Shown: piece after piece, positions 9,442-16,823 of the stretch | Position numbering within the stretch: position 1 is the first letter of the stretch | Layout: the number at the start of each line of letters is the position of its first letter | DNA from: Mesostigma viride | Lineage: Eukaryota; Streptophyta; Mesostigmatophyceae; Mesostigmatales; Mesostigmataceae | NCBI GenBank assembly: GCA_009746045.1 | Contig: RPFO01000017.1 | Coordinates: forward strand, 1,406,556 to 1,470,555 | DNA: 64,000 nucleotides | Direction of reading: 5' to 3' | The notes under the pieces: generated by a model | Told to the model about the DNA's origin: nothing | The model's database searches: none | The model's input: only the letters and a program-made list of their open reading frames with translations | Program-made: the position numbers and the translations under genes

Positions 9442-10737
9442 TTAGAGGTACACGGCTGCCTGCCTGCCTGCAGCGATGTCCATCTTTGATTCGCACTCCG
9501 TGAAGATGTAGGAAATGCAGTCCGTCGCTCCCTTCTCGACTCGCAGCGTGACCACCGATGCCGTGCCACGAAGGTCAAGGCCGCTCATGTACTCTGGACC
9601 GGCACATGGCATATTCAGGTGACACGCCATCGTGAAGTTGTTGTTTAGCCACGTGGTAGGAGTCATACCCTCCCGGACACAGGACAAGACGTTCCCCTGG
9701 TCACCGAACGCGGACAACAGATTGATCCACGCCTCGGTTGCGTTCGTACGGTATCCAGGCGCTAGGTTGGATCCATTGATGTCGTATTGGTAGGAAGTCA
9801 TACCATCCGCGATGTGATTGAACATCGTATTGCCAGATGCGTTGGTCACGTCCGCGCCGGCAGCAACCTGAATCGCCAGGAGTTTGCTGGCGGACGCGGA
9901 AGACAGCGACGCCTTGATGGCATAGGGAGAACGAGTCCCGAGCGACTGTTTGGTGGACTGCCACGTCCGCCACTTGAAGGAGAGAGTTCCACCCTCGGCA
10001 AGCCTGGACGAGAAAATCTGGCCCACGATATCCTCTTGGAACCTGTACGTGTCGATGCTAAAGTGGATGTTGCTCAGTTCGAAACCAACACCTGTCGCTG
10101 CTACAACGGCCACGATGCCATCGCCTGCTGAGGCTGCCTGCGCCACGCTAGGGAGCATCACCCCTCCGTCCATGAGTGTGATTCGGATCTCGATGGGAGG
10201 GAAGAGACTCAGATCCACGATCCGAGGCTCGCCGCTCAGGAACCCCAGAAAGTGGTCGATGACGCCGTCCACCGCGGTGTTCGCCTTCACGTTGTTTGTA
10301 AGAGTGCCAGCCACGTCAGCGGTTACGGTGTTGCTATTCTTCGACCAACCAGCAGGAGCCTGTGCGAGGTTGTACTCGACCCCTCCGTGCACCGAGAGAA
10401 GAGTATGGAACAGCTGGGAGTAGTCGTTGATGCTATCGACGGTCTGCCCTCCTGCCAGCACCTCGAGGCGCCGGATGATAGAGGACGTGTACGCGGGGAA
10501 CTTCGCGAACCCCGCCGTGGTCGTCGGCGTCCCCGTGAAAAACATGGCGAAGGAGTGCAAGTCCACGAACCCGGACGTGGGCAGGCGAACCGCGACCACG
10601 GACCCTTGTTTGATGCCATCGCTGGCTGAGAGGGTGCTGAGATGCACTCGCTGAGTCGTGTGTTGGCCTAGCGCCTTCACGAGGTATTGCATACTCTTTG
10701 GGATAGCGCGGGAGTACCAGGAGTTGTCAGAAGCCAT
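9442..10737 (-). CDS. MCP: PLV major capsid protein (double jelly-roll)
   Basis: The chosen ATG at 10737 gives MASDNSWYSRAIPKSMQYLV (431 aa); a GTG five codons upstream is also open but less likely. The N-terminal region LPTSGFVDLHSFAMFFTGTP, then FPAYTSSIIRRLEVLAGGQT and SINDYSQLFHTLL, matches the conserved start of PLV major capsid proteins. Two beta-rich halves follow. The protein forms the pseudo-hexameric capsomers of the icosahedral virion. The frame is intact. Neighbours are a small Gly/Ala-rich protein and a probable penton protein. A TAGATATTTTTA promoter-like motif lies about 22 bp upstream. Identification is by pattern recognition, with no alignment run. Confidence 0.85.
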   Translation of the reverse strand: MASDNSWYSRAIPKSMQYLVKALGQHTTQRVHLSTLSASDGIKQGSVVAVRLPTSGFVDLHSFAMFFTGTPTTTAGFAKFPAYTSSIIRRLEVLAGGQTVDSINDYSQLFHTLLSVHGGVEYNLAQAPAGWSKNSNTVTADVAGTLTNNVKANTAVDGVIDHFLGFLSGEPRIVDLSLFPPIEIRITLMDGGVMLPSVAQAASAGDGIVAVVAATGVGFELSNIHFSIDTYRFQEDIVGQIFSSRLAEGGTLSFKWRTWQSTKQSLGTRSPYAIKASLSSASASKLLAIQVAAGADVTNASGNTMFNHIADGMTSYQYDINGSNLAPGYRTNATEAWINLLSAFGDQGNVLSCVREGMTPTTWLNNNFTMACHLNMPCAGPEYMSGLDLRGTASVVTLRVEKGATDCISYIFTECESKMDIAAGRQAAVYL

Positions 10738-10758
10738 CGATGGTGTATACACTCGAGT

Positions 10759-10770
10759 TAGATATTTTTA
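10759..10770 (-). promoter_or_regulatory. A/T-rich promoter-like motif upstream of MCP
   Basis: TAGATATTTTTA (plus-strand reading) lies about 22 bp upstream of the capsid start. Close variants occur upstream of the 170-aa gene (7220-7230) and the zinc-finger gene (about 12742-12752). It may be a shared late-gene promoter element. Confidence 0.4.
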
Positions 10771-11127
10771 CTGAAGGAGCTGGCCGAGTATAGGATTTTT
10801 TACTTTCGCCCCGTCCACTCTTCTCTCGAGATTCGATAGGGCGCTCAGCCCCGTGTTCGCGGCCGAGTACGCTTTCCCGAGGAGCGTACTCTTCGCGATC
10901 ATGTTAGAGGGGACGTGCCCGAGCGCTGAATCGACGATGCCCGCGACCTGTTGCGCGGCTCGCGCCCCGTCTCCGATTTTCGAGATAACCTCTCCCGCGA
11001 CGTGCCTGGCCTTCTTGACAGCCGACACGATCGCCGCCCCGTCGCCGACCCTCTTGATTGCGTTTCCAGCAAACTCGCCCACGCGTCTACTAGCCACGTT
11101 TCCGATCGCGCCAAAATTAAGTTTCAT
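10768..11127 (-). CDS. small Gly/Ala-rich PLV virion-type protein, 119 aa
   Basis: The ATG at 11127 overlaps the end of the upstream gene by 11 bp (11117-11127), so the start is well fixed. The sequence is Ala/Val/Gly-rich with amphipathic helices (AGNAIKRVGDGAAIVSAVKK, then GARAAQQVAGIVDSALGHVP). This composition resembles the small membrane-active or cement proteins encoded beside PLV and adenovirus-like capsid genes. It has no clear single membrane span. Role by context: minor virion component. The Met/Gly-rich protein of E2 (52286-52561) has a similar flavour. Confidence 0.55.
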   Translation of the reverse strand: MKLNFGAIGNVASRRVGEFAGNAIKRVGDGAAIVSAVKKARHVAGEVISKIGDGARAAQQVAGIVDSALGHVPSNMIAKSTLLGKAYSAANTGLSALSNLERRVDGAKVKNPILGQLLQ

Positions 11128-11980
11128 CGTCCTCGACAGTACTAGATGGCTGAGAAATTAATCTGGTTTGTGGCTGGACAGTCCTGTCGAGTGCCATGTA
11201 CTTCAAGACGCTCCCGATCTTCCTAGCCTCTATCCCCATTGCCTTCTGAGGGCTTATGCGGAAGGAGAGCTGAAGAGCCCAATCCGAGTAGACAGTTATA
11301 GGAGCATCGTCCTCGTCGAGCAGTCGGATCGTGATGTTGCTGGGAGAGTCCTTGAGATGCTGCCACAAAGGGTTCGCTGCCTGCCAAACAATGGGTTCTA
11401 AAAACTGCGACATATTAGGGCAAACTGCCAAAAGACCTCCATATCCAGTGCCTGTCGATGAGGATATGACGTTTCCCCGGACGATGTCACTATACACATA
11501 CACCATTCTCAGTCTCCCATTCGTTGCTGGCCGGTTGCTAGCGAGGGCGCCTGTGAGAGCATAAGAGCCTTCCATGAGCCCCAACACCCGGCCCGTGGGC
11601 TCATCCACAGAGATAGAGAACTCGACGGCATTGGTCACGGTAAAAAGGCTAGTCGCCCTGTTGTCTGTGACCGAGAACCCGGGATCCACCGCCTTCAAAG
11701 CGTCCTCTATGTTTTTTCGGTTTTCGATGGTCGTGTAGGATCCACGCGGCAAAGTCACCTTGACGGGGGACTCGCCGCCAGACAAACGGACAGTGAAGTA
11801 TCGGTTTCCTTCGCTGATGTGCGTCTGTTCAAACGGGATGGTCATGAGGGTAAGCCCGACGTCGTGATAATCGTCAAGGAGCCCCGCCGGGATGTCCCAC
11901 ACCGGATCCACTAGCGTCCCGCGAGTCCGGTTCTCCGTGCGAAGAGTGAGTGTCAGCGTCTCCTGGATGAACTCCTTCAT
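11117..11980 (-). CDS. probable PLV penton/minor capsid protein, 287 aa
   Basis: The ATG at 11980 gives MKEFIQETLTLTLRTENRTR. The protein is beta-rich throughout (DVGLTLMTIPFEQTHISEGN, then RYFTVRLSGGES and WALQLSFRISPQKAMGI). The length, position next to the capsid gene and C-terminal DAPITVYSDWALQLSF pattern fit PLV minor capsid (penton, single jelly-roll) proteins. Pentons occupy the fivefold vertices. The last codons overlap the next gene's start. The assignment is moderate: pattern plus synteny only. Confidence 0.55.
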   Translation of the reverse strand: MKEFIQETLTLTLRTENRTRGTLVDPVWDIPAGLLDDYHDVGLTLMTIPFEQTHISEGNRYFTVRLSGGESPVKVTLPRGSYTTIENRKNIEDALKAVDPGFSVTDNRATSLFTVTNAVEFSISVDEPTGRVLGLMEGSYALTGALASNRPATNGRLRMVYVYSDIVRGNVISSSTGTGYGGLLAVCPNMSQFLEPIVWQAANPLWQHLKDSPSNITIRLLDEDDAPITVYSDWALQLSFRISPQKAMGIEARKIGSVLKYMALDRTVQPQTRLISQPSSTVEDDET

Positions 11981-12222
11981 CGGCCACTTCGTCTGACATT
12001 AGCTCAGAAGTAATTTCGTTTGTCCCAAAAACCTTGACCACGCCCTCTTCTTTCTGTGCCATCGCCTTTTTGATAGCGCGCTTTTTCTTCCCGGTGAGCG
12101 GCTTCTTCCTACAATAAAGCATGGCCGATTCGATGAATTCCCGGGGGACGTTTGCATGTGTGAAGAGTCATCCACTGCGATATCTCGAGCATCTCGGCGT
12201 CGGTGAACAGCGGGTTGCTCAT
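11874..12222 (-). pseudogene. small basic PLV gene, apparently split by a frameshift
   Basis: From an ATG at 12222 the frame reads MSNPLFTDAEMLEISQWMTL and stops at 12109-12111. The next frame, open from inside this one, reads FIESAMLYCRKKPLTGKKKR and continues past 12000 into the start of the penton gene. The two frames meet at a run of C/G near 12145-12155, so a one-base error or mutation there is likely. The product would be a small helical protein with a Lys/Arg-rich middle. No family recognised. Confidence 0.4.
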
Positions 12223-12225
12223 GTG

Positions 12226-12726
12226 TTACTCTTCTGTGAGATTTTTTTCCGCGCCCTCTTTAGGGGCTCCCACAACCGTGTCGTGGATTCTGCGTAGATG
12301 AGTCAAAAGATTTTGTTCACTGGAAAATGTCGCTTTACATTTAGGCATAGGACATTTCCACCTCGTGCCCCCCACCTGGACTCGCTTTCCGACAGATACA
12401 CCCGCAGGCTCGGGGGGTGCCGCCAGTCCCGCGTCGACGACAACCGGTTCAGGAGTCGCGACAGGTGTCGGTTGGGCATACGCGGACAACGGGGGGTACG
12501 CGACCGGTCTAGAGTTCGCCATGACTGACGCCATGAGAAGGGCGTCCTTGAACCCTCGCGCCTGTGCAACCTTGCCTTTGTTCACCGCTCTTCGGACCGG
12601 CGCGCTGTGGATGACAATGGTGTTGGTCGATGAAGCGGTCGCCTGCGACTGGGGTGCGATCTTTCGCTTGGGTTTTCCCCTTTTACTCGAAGGACGGCGC
12701 CGTGCTGATTTCTGACGCCTTGCCAT
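12226..12726 (-). CDS. PLV C2H2 zinc-finger protein, 166 aa
   Basis: The ATG at 12726 gives a very basic N-terminus (MARRQKSARRRPSSKRGKPK), a Pro/Ala/Val-rich linker (about 85-110), and a single C2H2 zinc finger near the C-terminus: CPMPKC, then 12 residues, then HLRRIH (C-x4-C-x12-H-x4-H). It probably binds DNA or RNA; packaging or regulation are both possible. It ends 4 bp before the next leftward start (12222). A TATA-like tataaaaatcta stretch lies just upstream. Confidence 0.65.
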   Translation of the reverse strand: MARRQKSARRRPSSKRGKPKRKIAPQSQATASSTNTIVIHSAPVRRAVNKGKVAQARGFKDALLMASVMANSRPVAYPPLSAYAQPTPVATPEPVVVDAGLAAPPEPAGVSVGKRVQVGGTRWKCPMPKCKATFSSEQNLLTHLRRIHDTVVGAPKEGAEKNLTEE

Positions 12727-12816
12727 TTCTGAATATAATCATAGATTTTTATAACGTCCAAGTGAGGGTCTTGTTAGTCGACACGCCGTTTTGTCCAGCG
12801 CGTGACTTACACAATG

Positions 12817-13299
12817 TTAATTAGACAACCATATGCTTGTTGATGTGTCAGTGGTGATGCGAGGAATTCGCAATGCAATTTCAAACACCCCGTCATCCTC
12901 CTCGTATCCTGAAACAACATTCCAGTTGCTGCCAATTATAACGTTTACCGGCCAAACAGGCAGGCAGTTAGGCGTTAGGCGGTATGGGTTTGATATGTCG
13001 AGAATCGTGGGTGGGTTGTTAGCAAATGTCAATCTAACAAGGATATTGGTCAACGCTGTCGGAAGAGTTAGTTCTGCTTGCGTGGCGGGGTCGTGAAAAG
13101 AAATCACAGCCTGGGGGGCGCCATGCCAAAACTGTGGGAGTGGATAGTCGTATATGGGCTGCCTCAAACCGATCACAGAGTTCGCTTCCAATATCGTATG
13201 AGATATACGCCTAGTTTCGCGGACATCTTCATACAGGGCCACGTCCATCCCATGATTGCCGCCGATCGACTCCAGGCCTGAATCGTAGTAATAGCTCAT
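12817..13299 (-). CDS. PLV hypothetical beta-rich protein, 160 aa
   Basis: The ATG at 13299 (MSYYYDSGLESIGGNHGMDV) is chosen over an upstream non-ATG start because it forms an ATGA overlap with the stop of the preceding frame (13296-13298). The protein is hydrophobic and beta-rich (TALTNILVRLTFANNPPTIL, then LPVWPVNVIIGSNW) and ends ITTDTSTSIWLSN. It may be a small capsid- or fibre-associated protein. No family recognised. Confidence 0.55.
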   Translation of the reverse strand: MSYYYDSGLESIGGNHGMDVALYEDVRETRRISHTILEANSVIGLRQPIYDYPLPQFWHGAPQAVISFHDPATQAELTLPTALTNILVRLTFANNPPTILDISNPYRLTPNCLPVWPVNVIIGSNWNVVSGYEEDDGVFEIALRIPRITTDTSTSIWLSN

Positions 13300-13796
13300 G
13301 GAAGAAGCAAATAAAAGCGGGCTCGGGCCAGATATGGTTGGATCCAATATACTTGGAACGTCACGGTGGCCAAATGGACCATACCAGTAACTGGCAGATC
13401 AATCAATGAAGTATGATCGCAGGTTATATCTACGTATGATAGGGACTTTGAAACCGTATTTGTTGAAAACCCTCCAATCCAAGCTTCTCCAACGACGACG
13501 TTGATGAGCGACGGATCGTTGCTCAACTTAGTGTTTGAAAATCCAAGTCTTACATAAAACTTCCTCACCGACTGACGAGCTGGTAGAATCCCATATATTT
13601 TGGCAGTATATTCGTTCATTTGCACGCCGTATTGAACATCCGGGCACTTAACAACCGTTCGTATGACACTCTCATTCGTGAGTGTTAGCTCCTTGAACCA
13701 AGTATTCGCAACACCCGGCACGGGTTTCGTTACGCTATATTTCCCAAAAATGCTACAATTCCTCGACGAGGTGGACCTGTGACGCAGCTCCAACAC
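13296..13796 (-). CDS. PLV structural-type protein, probably the 3' part of a larger gene
   Basis: No ATG begins this 166-aa frame; the first usable codon is GTG at 13796. The frame stays open upstream to about 13870 with protein-like sequence (DDLQDIEFDSIKTNNPSG, then AYTTVGDV), overlapping the end of the 13853-15175 frame. A one-base frameshift near 13865-13875 would make this the C-terminus of that protein. Content is beta-rich (FYVRLGFSNTKLS, then VHLATVTFQVYWIQPYL). It probably belongs to a virion or fibre protein. Confidence 0.45.
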   Translation of the reverse strand: MLELRHRSTSSRNCSIFGKYSVTKPVPGVANTWFKELTLTNESVIRTVVKCPDVQYGVQMNEYTAKIYGILPARQSVRKFYVRLGFSNTKLSNDPSLINVVVGEAWIGGFSTNTVSKSLSYVDITCDHTSLIDLPVTGMVHLATVTFQVYWIQPYLARARFYLLLP

Positions 13797-13852
13797 GTCG
13801 CCGACGGTTGTGTACGCTCCGGATGGGTTGTTGGTTTTTATAGAGTCGAACT

Positions 13853-15175
13853 CTATGTCTTGGAGGTCGTCCAGACATGCGCGCCGTGGTACTCTCCGCT
13901 TAAGTGGAAGACTGGTCGGAGGGGCATCGGAATGTACGGGTCAAGAATGTCTGTAGGAGTGGTTGTAAATATACCGGACGAGTTTGAGATTTTAGTCATG
14001 TCACTAAGTTCTTGAGGAGTTGTTTTGGATATATAACGCTCCACCTTCCCATCCGACTTTCTTCGAAATGCCACCCAGTAGCTGTTTTGTTGTCTCCATG
14101 ATGAGTTTAACGTGTATCGAACCTTTGACTTCAGATTGTCAAACAGGTCAAGTGCATAGTCACTATGGTGGAGATTAATACCCAGCATACCCCAATGCGT
14201 CGTAGCCGCATTTCTCCAGTTCTGATGGGCATCCGTCGTTGCGGGATGATATTTATTCGTCAAAGACATAGTATTTTCCGCGAACGAGACGAAAGCATCA
14301 TTGCTGCCCAAATATAGCTGAAAACACAATAGAAATGGGCCGTCTATGAGCTGCTCTGAAAAAACAACACATTTGCTTGGTGCCGGAGTGGCTGTTTTTA
14401 CCAAAAAGAATTTTTCGGGAGATCCTTCAAAGTAGTATTTCGAAGCTTCTGTTTGCAGCGTGGTCACGGAGTGGCGCGAGAATGATTCTAGAGAATGGAG
14501 CGTCGTAGCGGGCCCATATATCTCCACGGTCTCCCCTGATAGGTTTGGCGAGTCCTTTGCGGTTATAATCCTATATCTGAGTTCTACATCATCGCCTTCT
14601 GATGGGTTTTGGAACGTTGTTGTCGTCAACGTCCCGTCCAACACCGCTTGAGACACCCCGTTCGCCATCAGATGAAAACCGGTGAGAGGATTCAACGACT
14701 TCCCCCATCCAACGCCATGGTCTGCGTACACTCCGTTAATCGAGATTTTTACAGGATTGAGGTACGAAATGTACGAACTCGGGGTCCGGATGCCGGGGTG
14801 AAGCTGGCTCATTTTCGAAACGCATATCAACATCCCCCCTTTTTGGGTGCTACATGCGGTAAGGGTGGAGTCGTTGTATACGTCTATCTCATAGTTCAAA
14901 AACTTATTACTATCTGCCGCTACTGGCGCGGTGATTACGGCGTCTTCCCCGCGCAGTCCTCCGTTTTGCGAGAGGGAGACTCCGCCGATCGTAGGGGTGG
15001 TCGGCGTGAGCTGTGTGGAATTCATGTACCATCTGAGGGGAAGTTTGCGTTGGTACGCGAACGGGGTCGTCATCTTAATGCCCTGTTTGAGGGTCGTACC
15101 CTCCACTACCTCCCATGTAGCATTGGCGGGAGTGGTGCTCCAGTGGAATGCGTTCAAAGGTTCAATCGGTCCCAT
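13853..15175 (-). CDS. PLV structural/fibre-type protein, 440 aa
   Basis: The ATG at 15175 gives MGPIEPLNAFHWSTTPANAT, but the same frame is open upstream with plausible sequence (SLTGRSFTITRTYSPLTDWR), so the real N-terminus may lie in the preceding gene across a frameshift near 15245. The protein is beta-rich and Thr/Ser-rich without repeats (KMTTPFAYQRKLPLRWYMNS, then SPEKFFLVKTATPAPSKCVV). No family is recognised; position among structural genes suggests a virion protein. Confidence 0.5.
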   Translation of the reverse strand: MGPIEPLNAFHWSTTPANATWEVVEGTTLKQGIKMTTPFAYQRKLPLRWYMNSTQLTPTTPTIGGVSLSQNGGLRGEDAVITAPVAADSNKFLNYEIDVYNDSTLTACSTQKGGMLICVSKMSQLHPGIRTPSSYISYLNPVKISINGVYADHGVGWGKSLNPLTGFHLMANGVSQAVLDGTLTTTTFQNPSEGDDVELRYRIITAKDSPNLSGETVEIYGPATTLHSLESFSRHSVTTLQTEASKYYFEGSPEKFFLVKTATPAPSKCVVFSEQLIDGPFLLCFQLYLGSNDAFVSFAENTMSLTNKYHPATTDAHQNWRNAATTHWGMLGINLHHSDYALDLFDNLKSKVRYTLNSSWRQQNSYWVAFRRKSDGKVERYISKTTPQELSDMTKISNSSGIFTTTPTDILDPYIPMPLRPVFHLSGEYHGAHVWTTSKT

Positions 15176-15228
15176 TCTCCAATCCGTGAGTGGCGAGTAG
15201 GTACGCGTGATGGTGAACGATCTCCCAG

Positions 15229-16053
15229 TTAGTGAAGGCGGCGGTTGTCGTCGCGGATCGTGGAGAAAGACAACAACTCCACGCGGAGAGGGAGGCCGTT
15301 GAATCGAGATCCTCCGAGTCCGAAGAACGCATCGGAAAAATACGGATATCCCACTGTGCCATCCACGACGTTGTCGCTCGTGGCCGATTGGGTGGCATGA
15401 TAGTCGCGATACGTATATTTACAAATCCCACTCGCGTCGCCTTTAGTAACGTTATAGGGAAGCTGAACTCGCACATCCTGGTCGTTGATGACGCTGAACG
15501 CGTTTTGGTGCGACACGGTCGTCCCGTCTTCGAGATGAAGGACGAAATCCCCGTTCAAATTAGTTATCGACGTGGTGCCTACTCCGTGTTGGTCGAAAAG
15601 ATAGTCCAGTTGCGCGCGGGTCAGGACTCTGCCGCCGGGGTCTAGCAGCGTGTCAGGGCTGAAGTCGAAGACGTGGTACTGGTTTGCTCCCACTTTCGCC
15701 GTAAGGTACGGTTCGTTTAGAGTGAGATCGTCGACTGTCGTAGTGCCTTCTTTGAAATACGAATACCCGTTCACGACGAGGTTGTAGGCGAGTTCCGATG
15801 GGTCACTCGCGGTTTCGTCGTCGTAATCGTCTCCGAGTCGCAAATTTGTCGGTTGGCTTGGATAAAAAATTTTGAATCCGTCCACGACAAGAGACTGATC
15901 AAATGGGTGCGACTTGCTCAGAAGTAACGACACGCTAGTCTCAAGCCCGTCGATATCTGTTTCGACAGCAGAAACACGCTCCTCCATCTCGGGGTCGAGC
16001 GTTAACCCGGTAGCGAGATTTGTCGGTCTGCTCAGGGTTGTAAGCACGACCAT
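15229..16053 (-). CDS. PLV fibre-like protein with N-terminal coiled coil, 274 aa
   Basis: The ATG at 16053 starts MVVLTTLSRPTNLATGLTLD. A short heptad-like segment (EERVSAVETDIDGLETSVSL, about residues 23-42) suggests trimerisation as in phage and viral fibres. The rest is beta-rich (VVDGFKIFYPSQPTNLRLGD, then KVGANQYHVFDFSPDTLLD). The frame ends at 15229-15231, where another frame continues into the 440-aa gene. It starts 25 bp from the divergent gene at 16079. Confidence 0.5.
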   Translation of the reverse strand: MVVLTTLSRPTNLATGLTLDPEMEERVSAVETDIDGLETSVSLLLSKSHPFDQSLVVDGFKIFYPSQPTNLRLGDDYDDETASDPSELAYNLVVNGYSYFKEGTTTVDDLTLNEPYLTAKVGANQYHVFDFSPDTLLDPGGRVLTRAQLDYLFDQHGVGTTSITNLNGDFVLHLEDGTTVSHQNAFSVINDQDVRVQLPYNVTKGDASGICKYTYRDYHATQSATSDNVVDGTVGYPYFSDAFFGLGGSRFNGLPLRVELLSFSTIRDDNRRLH

Positions 16054-16078
16054 TTATTATCTACCGTAGAATATAAAC
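16054..16078. promoter_or_regulatory. 25-bp divergent intergenic region (bidirectional promoter)
   Basis: Only 25 bp separate the starts of the leftward (16053) and rightward (16079) gene blocks. It contains gaatataaac directly before the rightward ATG. The same ATATAAC-ATG arrangement precedes the gene starting at 19583. Confidence 0.5.
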
Positions 16079-16606
16079 ATGGCCTCTGAGGCTTCAGAGA
16101 CCCCAACGAGCTTCCAGGACGAGACCTTCGCCGAGACGCGGGAAGAGCAGGTGGACCTGGTCAGGACGATTCGAAAAGGACAGCCGTTGAACGACGAACA
16201 GAAAAAGGCCCTACGTGACAAGATGAGGATTTATCAACAGCGCTCAAAGGCAGAGAGGGAGAAGAGACGGAACGATGAAAAGGAGGCAGAGATAACAAAG
16301 CGCAAGGTCCTCGCGAAGGAACTGGAAATCCAGCGACAAAGGCTCGTTGAACTCGAGCTGCAAGAAGCTCGAAACAAATCGCGCATCGAACGCCTTCTTG
16401 CGGAAGACAGCGTCGCCTCGACACCCGCCGACACGCCGAAACCGAGACGGGGGAGAAAACCAAGGGAATCGGAGCCGGACACCCCGCCACCCCCGATCAA
16501 GACCCGCCAGCTTCCACCGCCACCCCCGCCCCCTGTCGCGATGACCCCGTACGAGATTCGTATGGCCGCCATCCGCGCATCACTCCTCGCTTCACTGGAC
16601 GAATAA
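16079..16606 (+). CDS. PLV coiled-coil protein with AT-hook and Pro-rich tail, 175 aa
   Basis: The first gene of the rightward block, ATG at 16079 (MASEASETPTSFQDETFAET). Residues about 45-110 are a charged coiled coil (KRKVLAKELEIQRQRLVELE). An AT-hook-like PKPRRGRKPRES follows near 120, then a run of Pro (RQLPPPPPPPVAMTP). It ends 11 bp before the ATPase start. DNA contact and a role near packaging are inferred from these features and from synteny. No known family. Confidence 0.6.
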   Translation: MASEASETPTSFQDETFAETREEQVDLVRTIRKGQPLNDEQKKALRDKMRIYQQRSKAEREKRRNDEKEAEITKRKVLAKELEIQRQRLVELELQEARNKSRIERLLAEDSVASTPADTPKPRRGRKPRESEPDTPPPPIKTRQLPPPPPPPVAMTPYEIRMAAIRASLLASLDE

Positions 16607-16812
16607 ATGTCTTAAGAATGGTAATGGCTATCATCGAAGAGCGGCGAATTCATTCGTTGGAGAACCGGGATATAAAGCAACGATACGCCCCTCAGCGTCC
16701 CGCCCCGCAAAACATGCCGAGCTTGCACTTCATTGCCAACTTTTGTGGGGCGAGGCGTTCGGGAAAAACAACTGCGGCGGTCAACATGGCGAAGACTTAT
16801 TTCACTAACAAC

Positions 16813-16823
16813 TCATTCGACAA
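16813..16823. repeat. target-site duplication of LINE B, left copy
   Basis: TCATTCGACAA occurs here and again at 18871-18881, exactly flanking the LINE. This is an 11-bp duplication as expected of target-primed reverse transcription. Confidence 0.9.
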
